Assembly: GCF_009827515.1 (NCBI RefSeq)
Contig: NZ_WTYO01000009.1
Span: 1 to 43,494, forward strand
DNA: 43,494 nucleotides
From: Pelagerythrobacter marinus
GTDB taxonomy: Bacteria; Pseudomonadota; Alphaproteobacteria; Sphingomonadales; Sphingomonadaceae
Reading direction: 5' to 3'
In this document: positions 27,119 to 36,177 of the stretch, in pieces
Position numbering within the stretch: position 1 is the stretch's first letter
How the letters are laid out: the number at the start of each line of letters is the position of its first letter
Made by a program: the position numbers and the translations under genes
The notes under the pieces: model-generated
Databases searched by the model: none
Told to the model about the DNA's origin: nothing
Seen by the model: the letters and a program-made list of their open reading frames with translations, nothing else

Positions 27119-28936
27119 CTAGAGCGGCCGGCAGGCTTCCTCCAGCCAGGCCAGAACCTCGCCTTCGAGCTGCGGGGCGAGGATCGCGCGGGTTTTCGCG
27201 TGGTAATCGTTCCACCAGGCGATCTCGTCGTCGGTCAGGAGCGCGCGATCGACCAGGGTGCGATCGATCGGGACGAACGTCAGCGGCTCGAAACCCAGCC
27301 ACTCGCCCTCGCCGCCCTCGATCTCGCGCTTCACGGTCAGGACGAGGTTCTCGATCCGGATGCCGTATTCGCCGCCCTTGTAGTAGCCCGGCTCGTTCGA
27401 CAGGATCATCCCGGCGAACAGCTCCTGCCCGGTGCCGGCCTGGCCGCCGCTGGACTTGGCGATCCGCTGCGGTCCCTCGTGCACGCCGAGGAAGCTGCCC
27501 ACGCCGTGCCCGGTGCCATGACCGTAATCGACCCCCGCCTGCCACAGGAACTGGCGCGCGAACGCATCGAGCTGGCTGCCGTTGGTCCCCTGCGGGAAGA
27601 CCGCGCGGTCGATCGCGATATGGCCCTTGAGCACGCGGGTGAAGCGATCCTTCTGCTCGGCCGAGGGGGCGGCCGAACCGTCGGGCGTGCCGATCCACAC
27701 CGTGCGCGTGATGTCGGTCGTGCCGTCGAGGTACTGCCCGCCCGAATCGCACAGGAACACGCTGCCCGGCTCGATCGGCAGGTTCGAATCCTCGTCCACC
27801 CGGTAATGCGGGATCGCCGCGTGCGGGCCGGCGGCGGAAATCGTGTCGAAGCTGTTGTCTTTCAGCAGGCCGGTCGCCTGGCGGAATTCCTGCAGCTTGG
27901 CAGCCGCCGAAAGCTCGGTCTCCCCGCCCTGGGGCGCGGCGACCGACAGCCAGTGGAGGAACCGCGCGACCGCCGCGCCGTCGCGTTCCTGCGCCTTGCG
28001 GTGCCCTTCCTGCTCGACCGGGTTCTTGATCGCCTTGGGCAGGATCACCGGGTCGCGCTCGGCCACCGGCGTCGCCCCGCCTTCCTCGAGCAGGCGGAAG
28101 ATCGCCGCGACGCCGAAATCGGGATCGACCGAGACGGTCTTGCCCTTCATCGCCGAAAGCGCGCCGTCGAACTCGCTGCGCGCGCGAATCGTCACCGCAT
28201 TGCCGAGGTGCTTTTCCAGCTCGGGCGTGACTTTCTCGGGCGCGATGAACAGCTCGGCCGTGCCGTCGCTATGCGCGATCAGGTAGGACAGGGCGACCGG
28301 GGTGCGCTCGACATCAGTGCCGCGGATGTTGAGCAGCCAGGCGATCGAATCGAGCGCCGAGACGACCGCCGCGTCGTAGCCTTCCTGTTTCAGCCAGTCG
28401 GCCACTTCGGCGCGCTTTTCCGCGCTCGAGCGGCCGGCGTGCTCGTCCGCGTGCACAAGCGCGGGGGCGGTGGAAGGTTCGGGCTGATCGTCCCACACGG
28501 CATCGACCGGGTTGCTTTCGACCGCGACCAGTTCGCTGCCCTTCTTCGCCAGCGCCTTGCCCACCTGGTCGGCCCAGCCCTTGGTATGGAGCCAGGGATC
28601 GAAGCCGATCTTCGCGCCGGCAGGGGCGTTGTCGGCGATCCACCTGCCCATCGAGACCTTGGGCACGAGGCAATAGTCGTAGAGGCTGCCGTCCACCTGT
28701 TCGCGGACCTGGATCGTGTAGCGGCCATCGACGAACATCGCCGCCTTGTCGGCCAGGACGACGGCGCTGCCGGCCGATCCGCCGAACCCGGTCAGCCAGG
28801 CCAGGCGCTGGGCATAGCCGCCGATATATTCGCTCATGTGTTCGTCGGAGATCGGGACGACGAAACCGTCCAGGCCGCGGCGCTTCAGTTCCTCGCGCAG
28901 CGCGGCGAGACGGCTTTCGTGGGTTTGCATCAGCAT
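27119..28936 (-). CDS. Aminopeptidase P family protein (Xaa-Pro aminopeptidase)
   Basis: A 605-aa M24-family metallopeptidase of the long three-domain form, with two creatinase-like N-terminal domains and a C-terminal pita-bread domain, removing an N-terminal residue before proline. Metal-site motifs are LCDSGGQYLDGTTDITRTVW for the two Asp ligands, YGHGTGHGVGSFLGVHEGPQ for the His, and LSNEPGYYKGGEYGIRIEN for the Glu region. It starts RLAALREELKRRGLDGFVVP, as in family members. I use ATG 28936, eight bases after AAGGA; a GTG at 28960 and an ATG at 28930 are alternatives. The divergent oligopeptidase B gene starts only 37 bp away, and both enzymes are cytoplasmic and degrade peptides. Confidence 0.95.
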   Translation of the reverse strand: MLMQTHESRLAALREELKRRGLDGFVVPISDEHMSEYIGGYAQRLAWLTGFGGSAGSAVVLADKAAMFVDGRYTIQVREQVDGSLYDYCLVPKVSMGRWIADNAPAGAKIGFDPWLHTKGWADQVGKALAKKGSELVAVESNPVDAVWDDQPEPSTAPALVHADEHAGRSSAEKRAEVADWLKQEGYDAAVVSALDSIAWLLNIRGTDVERTPVALSYLIAHSDGTAELFIAPEKVTPELEKHLGNAVTIRARSEFDGALSAMKGKTVSVDPDFGVAAIFRLLEEGGATPVAERDPVILPKAIKNPVEQEGHRKAQERDGAAVARFLHWLSVAAPQGGETELSAAAKLQEFRQATGLLKDNSFDTISAAGPHAAIPHYRVDEDSNLPIEPGSVFLCDSGGQYLDGTTDITRTVWIGTPDGSAAPSAEQKDRFTRVLKGHIAIDRAVFPQGTNGSQLDAFARQFLWQAGVDYGHGTGHGVGSFLGVHEGPQRIAKSSGGQAGTGQELFAGMILSNEPGYYKGGEYGIRIENLVLTVKREIEGGEGEWLGFEPLTFVPIDRTLVDRALLTDDEIAWWNDYHAKTRAILAPQLEGEVLAWLEEACRPL

Positions 28937-28973
28937 GGTTGCGGTCCTTTCGTGGCCCACATAGAGCCGCGGA

Positions 28974-31088
28974 ATGGATCATGCCACCGAACATTCCCCG
29001 TCCGGCCCCCCCGTGGCGGCGCGGCGCCCCGTGACGACAACGCATCACGGGGTGGAGATTTCCGACGATTACGCCTGGCTGCGCGATCCCGGCTATCCCG
29101 CGGTGACCGACAAGGCGGTGCTCGCCCACCTCGAGGCGGAAAACGCCTGGTTCGAGGCGCGGATGAAGCCGCATCGCCCGCTGGTCGATGCCCTGTTCGG
29201 CGAAATGCGCGCGCGGATCAAGGAAGCCGACCGCTCGGTGCCGCAGAAGGACGGCGACTGGCTCTACTGGATCGAGTTCGAGGAAGGGGCCGAGTACAAG
29301 AAATGGTGGCGCCGCCCGGTCGGCGCGCCGGACGACGGCAGCGCCGACGAGCTGATCCTCGACGAGCCGGCCCTGGCCGAGGGCAAGCCCTATTTCCGCG
29401 TCGGCGCGCTGTCGGTCAGCCAGGATGGCACCAAGCTGGCCTTTTCGATCGACGACAACGGATCGGAACGCTTCACCGTGCGGGTCAAGGATCTGACGAC
29501 GGGGGCGATGCTGCCCGACGAGATTCCCGGCACGCTGTCGGCCCTGGTCTGGGTCGCGGGCGACACGGGGCTGATCTATTCGCTCGCCAACGAACAGTGG
29601 CGCACCGACAATGCCCGGCTCCACTGGCTGGGCCGCCCGCTGGCCGATGACGTCGAGCTTTATCACGAGGACGACGAGGGCTTTCGCGTCGGCTCGTCGC
29701 TCTCGGCAGACGAGAAATGGGTCGTGATCGGCAGCAGCGACCACGAGACGAGCGAGGTCCGCCTGGTTCCGGCCGACGACCCGCTGGCCGGGCCGCTGCT
29801 GGTGCGCGAACGCGCGAAAGGCGTCGAATACGATGTCGACGTGCATGGCGAGACGCTGTTCGTCCATGCCAACGACACGCACGAGAACTTCCGCCTCGCC
29901 ACCGCGCCGCTCGCGCGGCCGGGCGACTGGACCACGCTGATCGCCGGTTCGGACGGCTTCTACCTCACCGGGTTCGAGCTGTTCCGCGATTTCTACGTGG
30001 TCGAGGGGCGGCGGGGCGGCCTCGATACGATCGAGGTGCGCTATTACGACGATCCCGCGCGGGTCGAACCGATCGCCTTTCCCGAAGAGAGCTACAGCGC
30101 CGCGCTGGGCAACAACCCCGAGTTCGCGACCGGGGTGCTGCGCCTTTCCTACGAGAGCATGGTCAGCCCCTCCACCGTCTACGATTACCACGTGGCCGAA
30201 CGGCGGCTGGACGTGCGCAAGGTGCAGGAAATCCCCTCCGGCTACGACGCGACGCTCTATCGCACCGAGCGGCTGGAGATCGCCGCGCGCGACGGCACGC
30301 CGATCCCGGTCTCGATCGTCTATCGCGCCGACCGGCCGCAAGCCGGGCCGCTCCACCTCTACGGCTACGGCGCTTACGGGATCGCGATCCCGCCCGGCTT
30401 CTCCACCAGCCGGCTGAGCCTGGTCGATCGCGGCTTCGCCTATGCCATCGCGCATGTTCGCGGCGGCGACGACCTGGGCCGCGCCTGGTACAAGGCGGGC
30501 AAGCTCGAACGGCGGACCAATGCCTTCAACGACTTCGTCGACGTGGCGAAAGGGCTGATCGATCGCGGCTATACCCGCGCCGGGCAGATCAGCATCTCGG
30601 GCGGGTCGGCCGGAGGCGAACTGATGGGGGCGGTGATCAATTCGGACCCCGCGTTGTGGGGCGCAGTCGTCGCCCACGTGCCTTTCGTCGACGTGCTGAA
30701 CACGATGCTCGACCCCACGCTGCCGCTGACGCCGGGCGAATGGCCCGAATGGGGCAATCCTATCGAGGACAAGGCGGCCTTCGACCTGATCCGCAGCTAC
30801 AGCCCCTACGACAACGTGCGCGCGCAGGACTATCCGCCGCTCCTGGTCACCGCGGGGCTCAACGATCCGCGGGTGACCTACTGGGAACCGGCCAAGTGGG
30901 TCGCGCGCCTGCGCGCGCTGAAGACCGACGACAACGAGCTGCTGCTGAAGACCAACATGGGCGCCGGGCACGGGGGCAAGTCGGGCCGGTTCGAAAGCCT
31001 CGAGGAAGCGGCCGAGGAATTCGCCTTCATCCTGTGGCAGATGGGCATGGCCGGCAACGATGCCGAAGCCGGGGCGGCGCAGGCATGA
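28974..31088 (+). CDS. ptrB: Oligopeptidase B (S9A prolyl-oligopeptidase family)
   Basis: A 704-aa serine peptidase cutting short peptides after basic residues. An N-terminal beta-propeller (about 80-420) caps a C-terminal alpha/beta-hydrolase domain. The catalytic Ser is in ISISGGSAGGELMGAV, the Asp in VTAGLNDPRVTYWE, the His in GAGHGGKSGRFE; HVRGGDDLGRAWYKAGK is the family motif before the serine. Start codons: ATG 28974 has a weak ribosome-binding site, and GTG 29013 is a possible alternative leaving a longer promoter space. It is divergent from the aminopeptidase P gene and overlaps the next gene by four bases (ATGA, 31085-31088). A soluble, cytoplasmic location is expected since no signal is present. 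Confidence 0.96.
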   Translation: MDHATEHSPSGPPVAARRPVTTTHHGVEISDDYAWLRDPGYPAVTDKAVLAHLEAENAWFEARMKPHRPLVDALFGEMRARIKEADRSVPQKDGDWLYWIEFEEGAEYKKWWRRPVGAPDDGSADELILDEPALAEGKPYFRVGALSVSQDGTKLAFSIDDNGSERFTVRVKDLTTGAMLPDEIPGTLSALVWVAGDTGLIYSLANEQWRTDNARLHWLGRPLADDVELYHEDDEGFRVGSSLSADEKWVVIGSSDHETSEVRLVPADDPLAGPLLVRERAKGVEYDVDVHGETLFVHANDTHENFRLATAPLARPGDWTTLIAGSDGFYLTGFELFRDFYVVEGRRGGLDTIEVRYYDDPARVEPIAFPEESYSAALGNNPEFATGVLRLSYESMVSPSTVYDYHVAERRLDVRKVQEIPSGYDATLYRTERLEIAARDGTPIPVSIVYRADRPQAGPLHLYGYGAYGIAIPPGFSTSRLSLVDRGFAYAIAHVRGGDDLGRAWYKAGKLERRTNAFNDFVDVAKGLIDRGYTRAGQISISGGSAGGELMGAVINSDPALWGAVVAHVPFVDVLNTMLDPTLPLTPGEWPEWGNPIEDKAAFDLIRSYSPYDNVRAQDYPPLLVTAGLNDPRVTYWEPAKWVARLRALKTDDNELLLKTNMGAGHGGKSGRFESLEEAAEEFAFILWQMGMAGNDAEAGAAQA

Positions 31089-31483
31089 GCGGCCCTTTCC
31101 GCATGACCTTCACCGCCCTGCCGGGCCACATCGACGTGATGGGCCACGTCAACAACACGGTCTGGGTGCAATGGGTGCAGGATATCGCCACCGCGCACTG
31201 GGACGCGGCGGCAAGGCCCGAACACGCCCGCGCCTTCGCCTGGGTCGTGACCCGGCACGAGATCGACTATCGCGGCAATGTCGCGGCGGGTGAGGAGGTC
31301 GCCGGCGAGACCTGGATCGAGGGCGATCCGCGCGGCGCGACTTCGCTGCGGCGGGTCGATTTCCGCAACGCGGCGGGCAAGGTCATCGTTTCGGCCGCGA
31401 CCACCTGGGCCATGCTCGACCGCGCGAGCGGCCGCCTCGTGCGGGTGCGCGCCGATGTCGTCGCACCGTTCCGCGCCGGCTGA
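31085..31483 (+). CDS. Acyl-CoA thioesterase, hotdog fold (4HBT/YbgC-like)
   Basis: A 132-aa single-hotdog thioesterase. The signature HIDVMGHVNNTVWVQWVQDI is the YbgC/4-hydroxybenzoyl-CoA thioesterase motif with the catalytic Asp and the NxxY-like helix start. Substrate chain length cannot be inferred. It is translationally coupled to oligopeptidase B through a four-base overlap although no metabolic link is obvious. Its stop is 21 bp from the convergent GGDEF gene. Confidence 0.9.
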   Translation: MSGPFRMTFTALPGHIDVMGHVNNTVWVQWVQDIATAHWDAAARPEHARAFAWVVTRHEIDYRGNVAAGEEVAGETWIEGDPRGATSLRRVDFRNAAGKVIVSAATTWAMLDRASGRLVRVRADVVAPFRAG

Positions 31484-31504
31484 TCGCGCCCGCCCGCGCC
31501 GCGT

Positions 31505-33205
31505 TCAGGCGGCTGCGCCGGCCGCCGTGCCCCCGGCGGCGAACAGCGTCAGCCGCTCGTGCATCGACCGGTTGCGGCCGGCTTCCTTCGCTTCGTAGAG
31601 CAGCTTGTCGGCCCGGGCGTAGAGCTCGTCGAACCCGATCGTGTCGGGCACCCCGTCGGGGATCTCGATCATCCCCATGCTCGCGGTAACGACCCGGTCG
31701 ATCTGCGTGACCTCGCGCGCGACGCGCAGGCTGATCGCGCGCCGGATCCGCTCGGCCCGCTCGGTCGGGCGCTCGCCGCGCAGGAACAGCAGGAACTCCT
31801 CGCCCCCCATGCGCACCGCGACCGAATGGCGCTGGCGCTCGCCGGCAAGGACCGCGGCGACCGTGCGCAGGACCTCGTCGCCGACCGCGTGGCCGAAGGT
31901 GTCGTTGACGTCCTTGAACCGGTCGAGGTCGAGCAGGGCGAAGGTCGAGAATCCCTCGGCTCGGAGCTGCGGGAAACGCTTGGCCAGGCCGCGCCGGTTC
32001 ATCAGCCCGGTCAGCGGGTCGCGTTCGACCAGGTCGCCCAGCTCGGCCGCCACCCGGCGGGCGCTGTCGCGCTCGCGCCGCAGGGTCAGGAAGCGGTCGG
32101 TCACGCCGAGCGCGGTCACCGTCGCCTCGCACACCAGGCCGAGGTAGAACAGGTCCAGCGTGCGCACTGCGGGCACGCCCGGCATCAGCTCGGTCGAGAT
32201 CTCGACCAGGAAGACGATCGTCAGCGGGATCCAGCCCACCAGCTGGAACCGCACCGCGCGGCTGCCGCGGGCGAGCGCGCTGCCGACGACGCGGAACCAC
32301 AGGACCATGACCGGCAGCAGCGCGATCCCGTGCAGGGGCAGGCCCGCCGGGACCATCCATTCGGGCCACAGCGTCTGCAGCGCGGAGACGGCCAGCGCCC
32401 AGGCCGCGGCCCATTCCATCGCCCGCGCCTGGCGCGCGCCGAGCTTGTCCGCCTCGATGAAATGGCGGGTGAACAGCAGGCAGGCGGCGATCGCGGCACC
32501 GAACGTCATGATCGTCGCCGCGCGCCAGGCCATCGGATCCAGCGCGAACCATTCGTTCACGATCCCGCTGCGCAGCGCGACCAGCGGGATGAAGCAGGCG
32601 GTCATGGCCGCGTGCCAGAGGATGAAGCGATCGCGCAGCACGCGCCAGAACAGCGCGTCGAAGACGATCGGCATGGCCAGCATCCCGATCAGCACCGCGA
32701 TCAGCGCCAGCCGCCCGACGTGGCCGGGGCGCCGGTCGGGCCGCTCGCTCGAAAGGTGCAGGCTCTCGAGGCTGGCCTTGTGCGACAGCCCCTCAATCCG
32801 CGCCTCGACCCGGGCCGGCGGCGCGCTCGCGCGCGGCAGCGGCAGGGCCAGCGTGGGGCCGGCGCTGGTCGCGATGGCATCGGCCATCGGCACGCTCGAC
32901 CGGGCGACGGAGCCGTCGCGCCCCTCCACGGCAAAGGCGACCCGGTCGAACCGGCCGAGGTTCATCAGCAGGTAGCGCGGCGGCGGGCCGGCCGGGTCCG
33001 GTTCGAACTGCAGCGCCAGCGTTTCGGCCGGGAACCGGGCGGGCGCGGCGGTGCAGGGCAGGACGGCATCGCCGGGCAGGTCGGCCAGGACGCTGACGGT
33101 GGAGGCGGCAGGCGGGCAGGGATGGGCCGCCGCCGGCGTGGCCAGCGCAGCGATCATCGCCAGGGCCGCCGCGACGGCTGCCCCCAGGATGGAATTCCCG
33201 CCCAT
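31505..33205 (-). CDS. Membrane diguanylate cyclase (7TM sensor, GGDEF)
   Basis: A 566-aa protein making cyclic di-GMP. A signal peptide and an extracytoplasmic N-terminal region (to about residue 160) precede seven hydrophobic segments of the 7TMR-DISM type (first LALIAVLIGMLAMPIVFDAL, last near VRTLDLFYLGLVCEATVTAL), a short coiled linker (LTLRRERDSARRVAAELGDL), and a GGDEF domain. The active site is MGGEEF, a functional GGEEF variant, with ERDPLTGLMNRRG and LLDLDRFKDVNDTFGH before it. I see no RxxD product-inhibition site at the expected position five residues upstream, so feedback inhibition may be absent. It lies 81 bp downstream of ald on the same strand. No phosphodiesterase domain is attached. 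Confidence 0.93.
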   Translation of the reverse strand: MGGNSILGAAVAAALAMIAALATPAAAHPCPPAASTVSVLADLPGDAVLPCTAAPARFPAETLALQFEPDPAGPPPRYLLMNLGRFDRVAFAVEGRDGSVARSSVPMADAIATSAGPTLALPLPRASAPPARVEARIEGLSHKASLESLHLSSERPDRRPGHVGRLALIAVLIGMLAMPIVFDALFWRVLRDRFILWHAAMTACFIPLVALRSGIVNEWFALDPMAWRAATIMTFGAAIAACLLFTRHFIEADKLGARQARAMEWAAAWALAVSALQTLWPEWMVPAGLPLHGIALLPVMVLWFRVVGSALARGSRAVRFQLVGWIPLTIVFLVEISTELMPGVPAVRTLDLFYLGLVCEATVTALGVTDRFLTLRRERDSARRVAAELGDLVERDPLTGLMNRRGLAKRFPQLRAEGFSTFALLDLDRFKDVNDTFGHAVGDEVLRTVAAVLAGERQRHSVAVRMGGEEFLLFLRGERPTERAERIRRAISLRVAREVTQIDRVVTASMGMIEIPDGVPDTIGFDELYARADKLLYEAKEAGRNRSMHERLTLFAAGGTAAGAAA

Positions 33206-33286
33206 GCCGTAGCGTTAGGGCGTGCGGGTTATCGCCCCGTTAAGCGGCGCGCAGGCGCTGTTCCGGGGCCGGCCGGCGTGAACGGG

Positions 33287-34402
33287 TCAGGCCAGGACCT
33301 CGGCGACCGGGTGGTAATCGTAGCCCAGTTCCTGCGCGACCGCGGCATAAGTCACCTTGCCGGCATGGACGTTCAGCCCTTCGGCGAGGTGCGGATCGCG
33401 GCGCATGGCCTCTTTCCAGCCGAGGTCGGCGATCCGCAGCGCGTGCGGCAGGGTCACGTTGTTGAGCGCGTACGTACTGGTGCGCGCGACCGCGCCGGGC
33501 ATGTTGGCGACGCAATAGTGGACCACGTCGTCGACCACGTAGGTCGGGTCCGCGTGGGTGGTCGGGTGGCTGGTTTCGAAACAGCCGCCCTGGTCGATCG
33601 CGACGTCGACCAGGACCGCGCCCGGCTGCATGCAGCGCAGCAACTCGCGCGAGACCAGCTTGGGTGCCGCCGCGCCCGGGATCAGGACCGCGCCGATGAC
33701 GAGATCGGCCTCGCACACCGCGTCTTCGAGGTTGGCCTTGTTGGAAAAGCGGGTCTTGGCCCGGCTTTCGAAGTGGATCCCGACCCGTTCGAGCACCGCC
33801 GGGTCGCGATCGAGGATGGTCGTGTCGGCGCCGAGGCCGACCGCCATCTGCGCGGCGTTGAAGCCGACCACGCCGCCGCCGATTACCAGGACCTTGCCCG
33901 GCAGAACGCCGGGCACGCCGCCCAGCAGCACGCCGCGCCCGCCCTGGGCCTTCTCCAGCGCGGTGGCGCCGGCCTGGACGCTCATCCGCCCGGCGACCTG
34001 GCTCATCGGCTTGAGCAGCGGCAGCGAGCCGTCGGGGCCGGTCACCGTTTCATAGGCGATTGCGGTCACGCCGCTTTTCACCAGATCGGCGGTCTGCGGC
34101 GCGTCGGGCGCGAGGTGGAGATAGGTGTACAGCACCTGGCCTTCGCGCAGGCGGGCGCGTTCCTCGGCCTGGGGTTCCTTGACCTTCACGATCATCTCGC
34201 ACTCGGCGAAGATCTCCTCCGGCCCGTCCTTGATCGTCGCGCCGGCCTGGCGATACTCGGCATCGTCGGCGCCGATGCCGTTGCCCGCGCCGCTCTGGAT
34301 CCAGACCTCGTGGCCATGCGTTATCAGCTCGCGCGCGCTCTCGGGCGTCAGGCCGACGCGGTATTCGTGGTTCTTGATTTCGGTGGGGCAGCCAATGCGC
34401 AT
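33287..34402 (-). CDS. ald: Alanine dehydrogenase
   Basis: A 371-aa NAD-dependent enzyme that deaminates L-alanine to pyruvate or works in reverse. It opens with [20 protein letters not shown], with the substrate-binding Arg, and has [11 protein letters not shown] around the catalytic His region, the Rossmann motif [20 protein letters not shown], and the C-terminal [19 protein letters not shown]. Complete and of normal length. It begins 273 bp from the divergent porin gene. The GGDEF gene follows on the same strand but probably has separate control. Confidence 0.97.
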   Translation of the reverse strand: MRIGCPTEIKNHEYRVGLTPESARELITHGHEVWIQSGAGNGIGADDAEYRQAGATIKDGPEEIFAECEMIVKVKEPQAEERARLREGQVLYTYLHLAPDAPQTADLVKSGVTAIAYETVTGPDGSLPLLKPMSQVAGRMSVQAGATALEKAQGGRGVLLGGVPGVLPGKVLVIGGGVVGFNAAQMAVGLGADTTILDRDPAVLERVGIHFESRAKTRFSNKANLEDAVCEADLVIGAVLIPGAAAPKLVSRELLRCMQPGAVLVDVAIDQGGCFETSHPTTHADPTYVVDDVVHYCVANMPGAVARTSTYALNNVTLPHALRIADLGWKEAMRRDPHLAEGLNVHAGKVTYAAVAQELGYDYHPVAEVLA

Positions 34403-34675
34403 GACTCGGGTCTCCTCGCTGCGGCGCCGTTACAAGTGAAACTAGCGCGCCGCAACCTGCCGCTACGGCGAGGGGCACCGGCGGGCGCGCGGGGGTGGCG
34501 CGCGCGCAACAGGCGCGACGGGAAGGGCCCGCAGCGCCCGAGCGCCGCCTGCGATGGGCGCCCCCGATGGTCGCGCGCGGCGATCGCCCGTCTGCAATCT
34601 GTCATCGAAACGTCACAAAACAGGCATACGGGCGCCGCCAACCGGTTAGAAATCGGTCGTAAAAGGGTAACCGAA
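34403..34675. other. Divergent intergenic region between ald and the porin
   Basis: 273 bp holding the Pho box and -10 of the porin gene near 34599-34630 and, further left, high-GC sequence with no recognised sites for ald. No small gene or RNA is visible. Confidence 0.6.
34599..34630 (+). promoter_or_regulatory. Pho box and -10 for the porin gene
   Basis: CTGTCAT at 34599-34605 and ACGTCAC at 34610-34616 are separated by four bases, giving the 11-bp repeat spacing of a PhoB box. Eight bases later CATACG (34625-34630) is a plausible -10. The second half-site is less exact than the first. The porin ATG is about 46 bp further on. Confidence 0.8.
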
Positions 34676-36085
34676 ATGAAAAACATTCTGTTCGCCCCCG
34701 GCCTCGTCCTCGCGGCCATGCCGCTCGCCGCGGCCCCGGCCATCGCGCAGGCGACGCCGCCCGCGGCGAGCGAGACCGCCCGCGAGCTGGCCGCGATGCG
34801 CGCCGAGATGGCCCGCATGGCCGCGCGGATCGAGACGCTCGAGGCCGAACTGGCCGCCGCGGGCGATGCGCCTGCCGCCGTTCCGGCGGACGATGCGCCT
34901 GCCGCCGCCGATCCGGCGAACGCGCAAGCCGAAGGCGTTTCCGGCGGCGCACCCGCCGGCAGGGGCGGGACCACGATCCGCTGGAAAGGCGCGCCGGTGA
35001 TCGAGGGCGAAGGCGGCTGGAGCTTCAAGCCGCGCGGGCGCCTGCAGATCGATGCCGGCACCATCGCCGCCCCCGCCGCGACCGGGGCGGAGGACGGCTT
35101 CGGCAGCGAGATCCGCCGCGCCCGGCTCGGCGTCGAGGGCGATATCCCGGGCGGCTTCGGCTACAAGTTCGAGCTCGATTTCGCCGGCGGCGAGGTCGAG
35201 ATCGCCGATGCCATCGCGACTTACGGCGACGGCGGGCTGACCGTTTCGGCCGGGCAGCACAACACGTTCCAGGGGCTGGAGGAACTGACCAGCAGCCGCT
35301 TCATCTCGACGATGGAACGCGCCGCCTTCACCGACGCCTTCGGCTTCGAGCGGCGGGTCGGCCTCTCGGCGCAATACGCGGCCGATGGCTGGCTGGTCCA
35401 GGCGGGCGTGTTCGGCGACAATGCCGACGACCTTTCGAACCGCAACTGGAGCGTGGACGGCCGGCTCGTCGCGATGCCCGAACTGGGCGGGGCGCAGCTC
35501 CACCTCGGCGGGTCGCTCCACTATGCCGAGTACGAAAGCGGCACCACGCTGCGTTATCGCCAGCGGCCCTTCGTCCATTTCACCGATACGCGCTTCATCG
35601 ACACCGGCCGGTTCGCGGCGGGCAGCGAGCTGGGCATGGGGCTGGAAGCGGCCGCGATCGCCGGGCCGTTCCACGCCGCGGCCGAAGGGTTCTGGCAGAA
35701 AGTCGATCGCCCCGGGGCCCTGGCCGACCCGACGTTCTTCGGCGGCTATGCCGAAGTCGGCCTGTTCCTGACCCGCGGCGACACGCGCGGGTACAAGCGC
35801 GGGGTGTTCGACCGGGTGAAGCCGGCCAGCCCGGTGGGCGAAGGCGGCTTCGGCGCGATCCAGGTCAACCTGCGTTACGACCGGCTCGACCTTTCCGAGG
35901 CCGCGATCGTCGGCGGCACGCAGGATGGCTATGCCCTCTCGCTCGTCTGGACGCCGACCGACCATACCCGGCTGATGGCCAACTATGGCCGGATGGAGTA
36001 TCGCGGCGCGGCCATTCCCGCCGCCGGGGGCGAGCGGTCCTACGGCGTCGATGCCTTCGGCGTCCGCGCGCAGATCGATTTCTGA
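34676..36085 (+). CDS. OprO/OprP-like phosphate-selective porin
   Basis: A 469-aa outer-membrane porin of the OprO/OprP family. It has a signal peptide (PGLVLAAMPLAAAPAIAQA, cut near residue 25), a coiled-coil (ELAAMRAEMARMAARIETLE) typical of these porins, a Pro/Ala-rich linker, then a beta-barrel from about residue 115 (SFKPRGRLQIDAG) ending in the C-terminal phenylalanine ...VRAQIDF expected for BAM recognition. Start ATG 34676 is preferred over longer frames that merely shadow other genes. The Pho box upstream and pstS downstream indicate expression under phosphate limitation. Selectivity for phosphate is inferred from family and context. Confidence 0.93.
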   Translation: MKNILFAPGLVLAAMPLAAAPAIAQATPPAASETARELAAMRAEMARMAARIETLEAELAAAGDAPAAVPADDAPAAADPANAQAEGVSGGAPAGRGGTTIRWKGAPVIEGEGGWSFKPRGRLQIDAGTIAAPAATGAEDGFGSEIRRARLGVEGDIPGGFGYKFELDFAGGEVEIADAIATYGDGGLTVSAGQHNTFQGLEELTSSRFISTMERAAFTDAFGFERRVGLSAQYAADGWLVQAGVFGDNADDLSNRNWSVDGRLVAMPELGGAQLHLGGSLHYAEYESGTTLRYRQRPFVHFTDTRFIDTGRFAAGSELGMGLEAAAIAGPFHAAAEGFWQKVDRPGALADPTFFGGYAEVGLFLTRGDTRGYKRGVFDRVKPASPVGEGGFGAIQVNLRYDRLDLSEAAIVGGTQDGYALSLVWTPTDHTRLMANYGRMEYRGAAIPAAGGERSYGVDAFGVRAQIDF

Positions 36086-36110
36086 TCGGGGGCGGAAACC
36101 GCGCCCGCAC

Positions 36111-36142
36111 ATGTCATGTAGTTGTCATGGATCGCTCATACC
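36111..36142 (+). promoter_or_regulatory. Pho box and -10 for pstS
   Basis: ATGTCAT at 36111-36117 and TTGTCAT at 36122-36128 are separated by GTAG, a near-consensus PhoB box. CATACC (36137-36142) follows after eight bases, exactly the spacing of the porin promoter, and the pstS ATG is about 35 bp further. This gives pstS a promoter of its own rather than only read-through from the porin. Confidence 0.9.
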
Positions 36143-36177
36143 CGAGAGCCGATCCCAACCTTGCAAGGGGTAAGAAA

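Noticed and set aside
31559-36085. Very long plus-strand open frame through the GGDEF, ald and porin region
   Set aside because: Only its last 470 codons are the porin; the rest is arginine- and histidine-rich antisense to real genes, a common artefact in GC-rich DNA.
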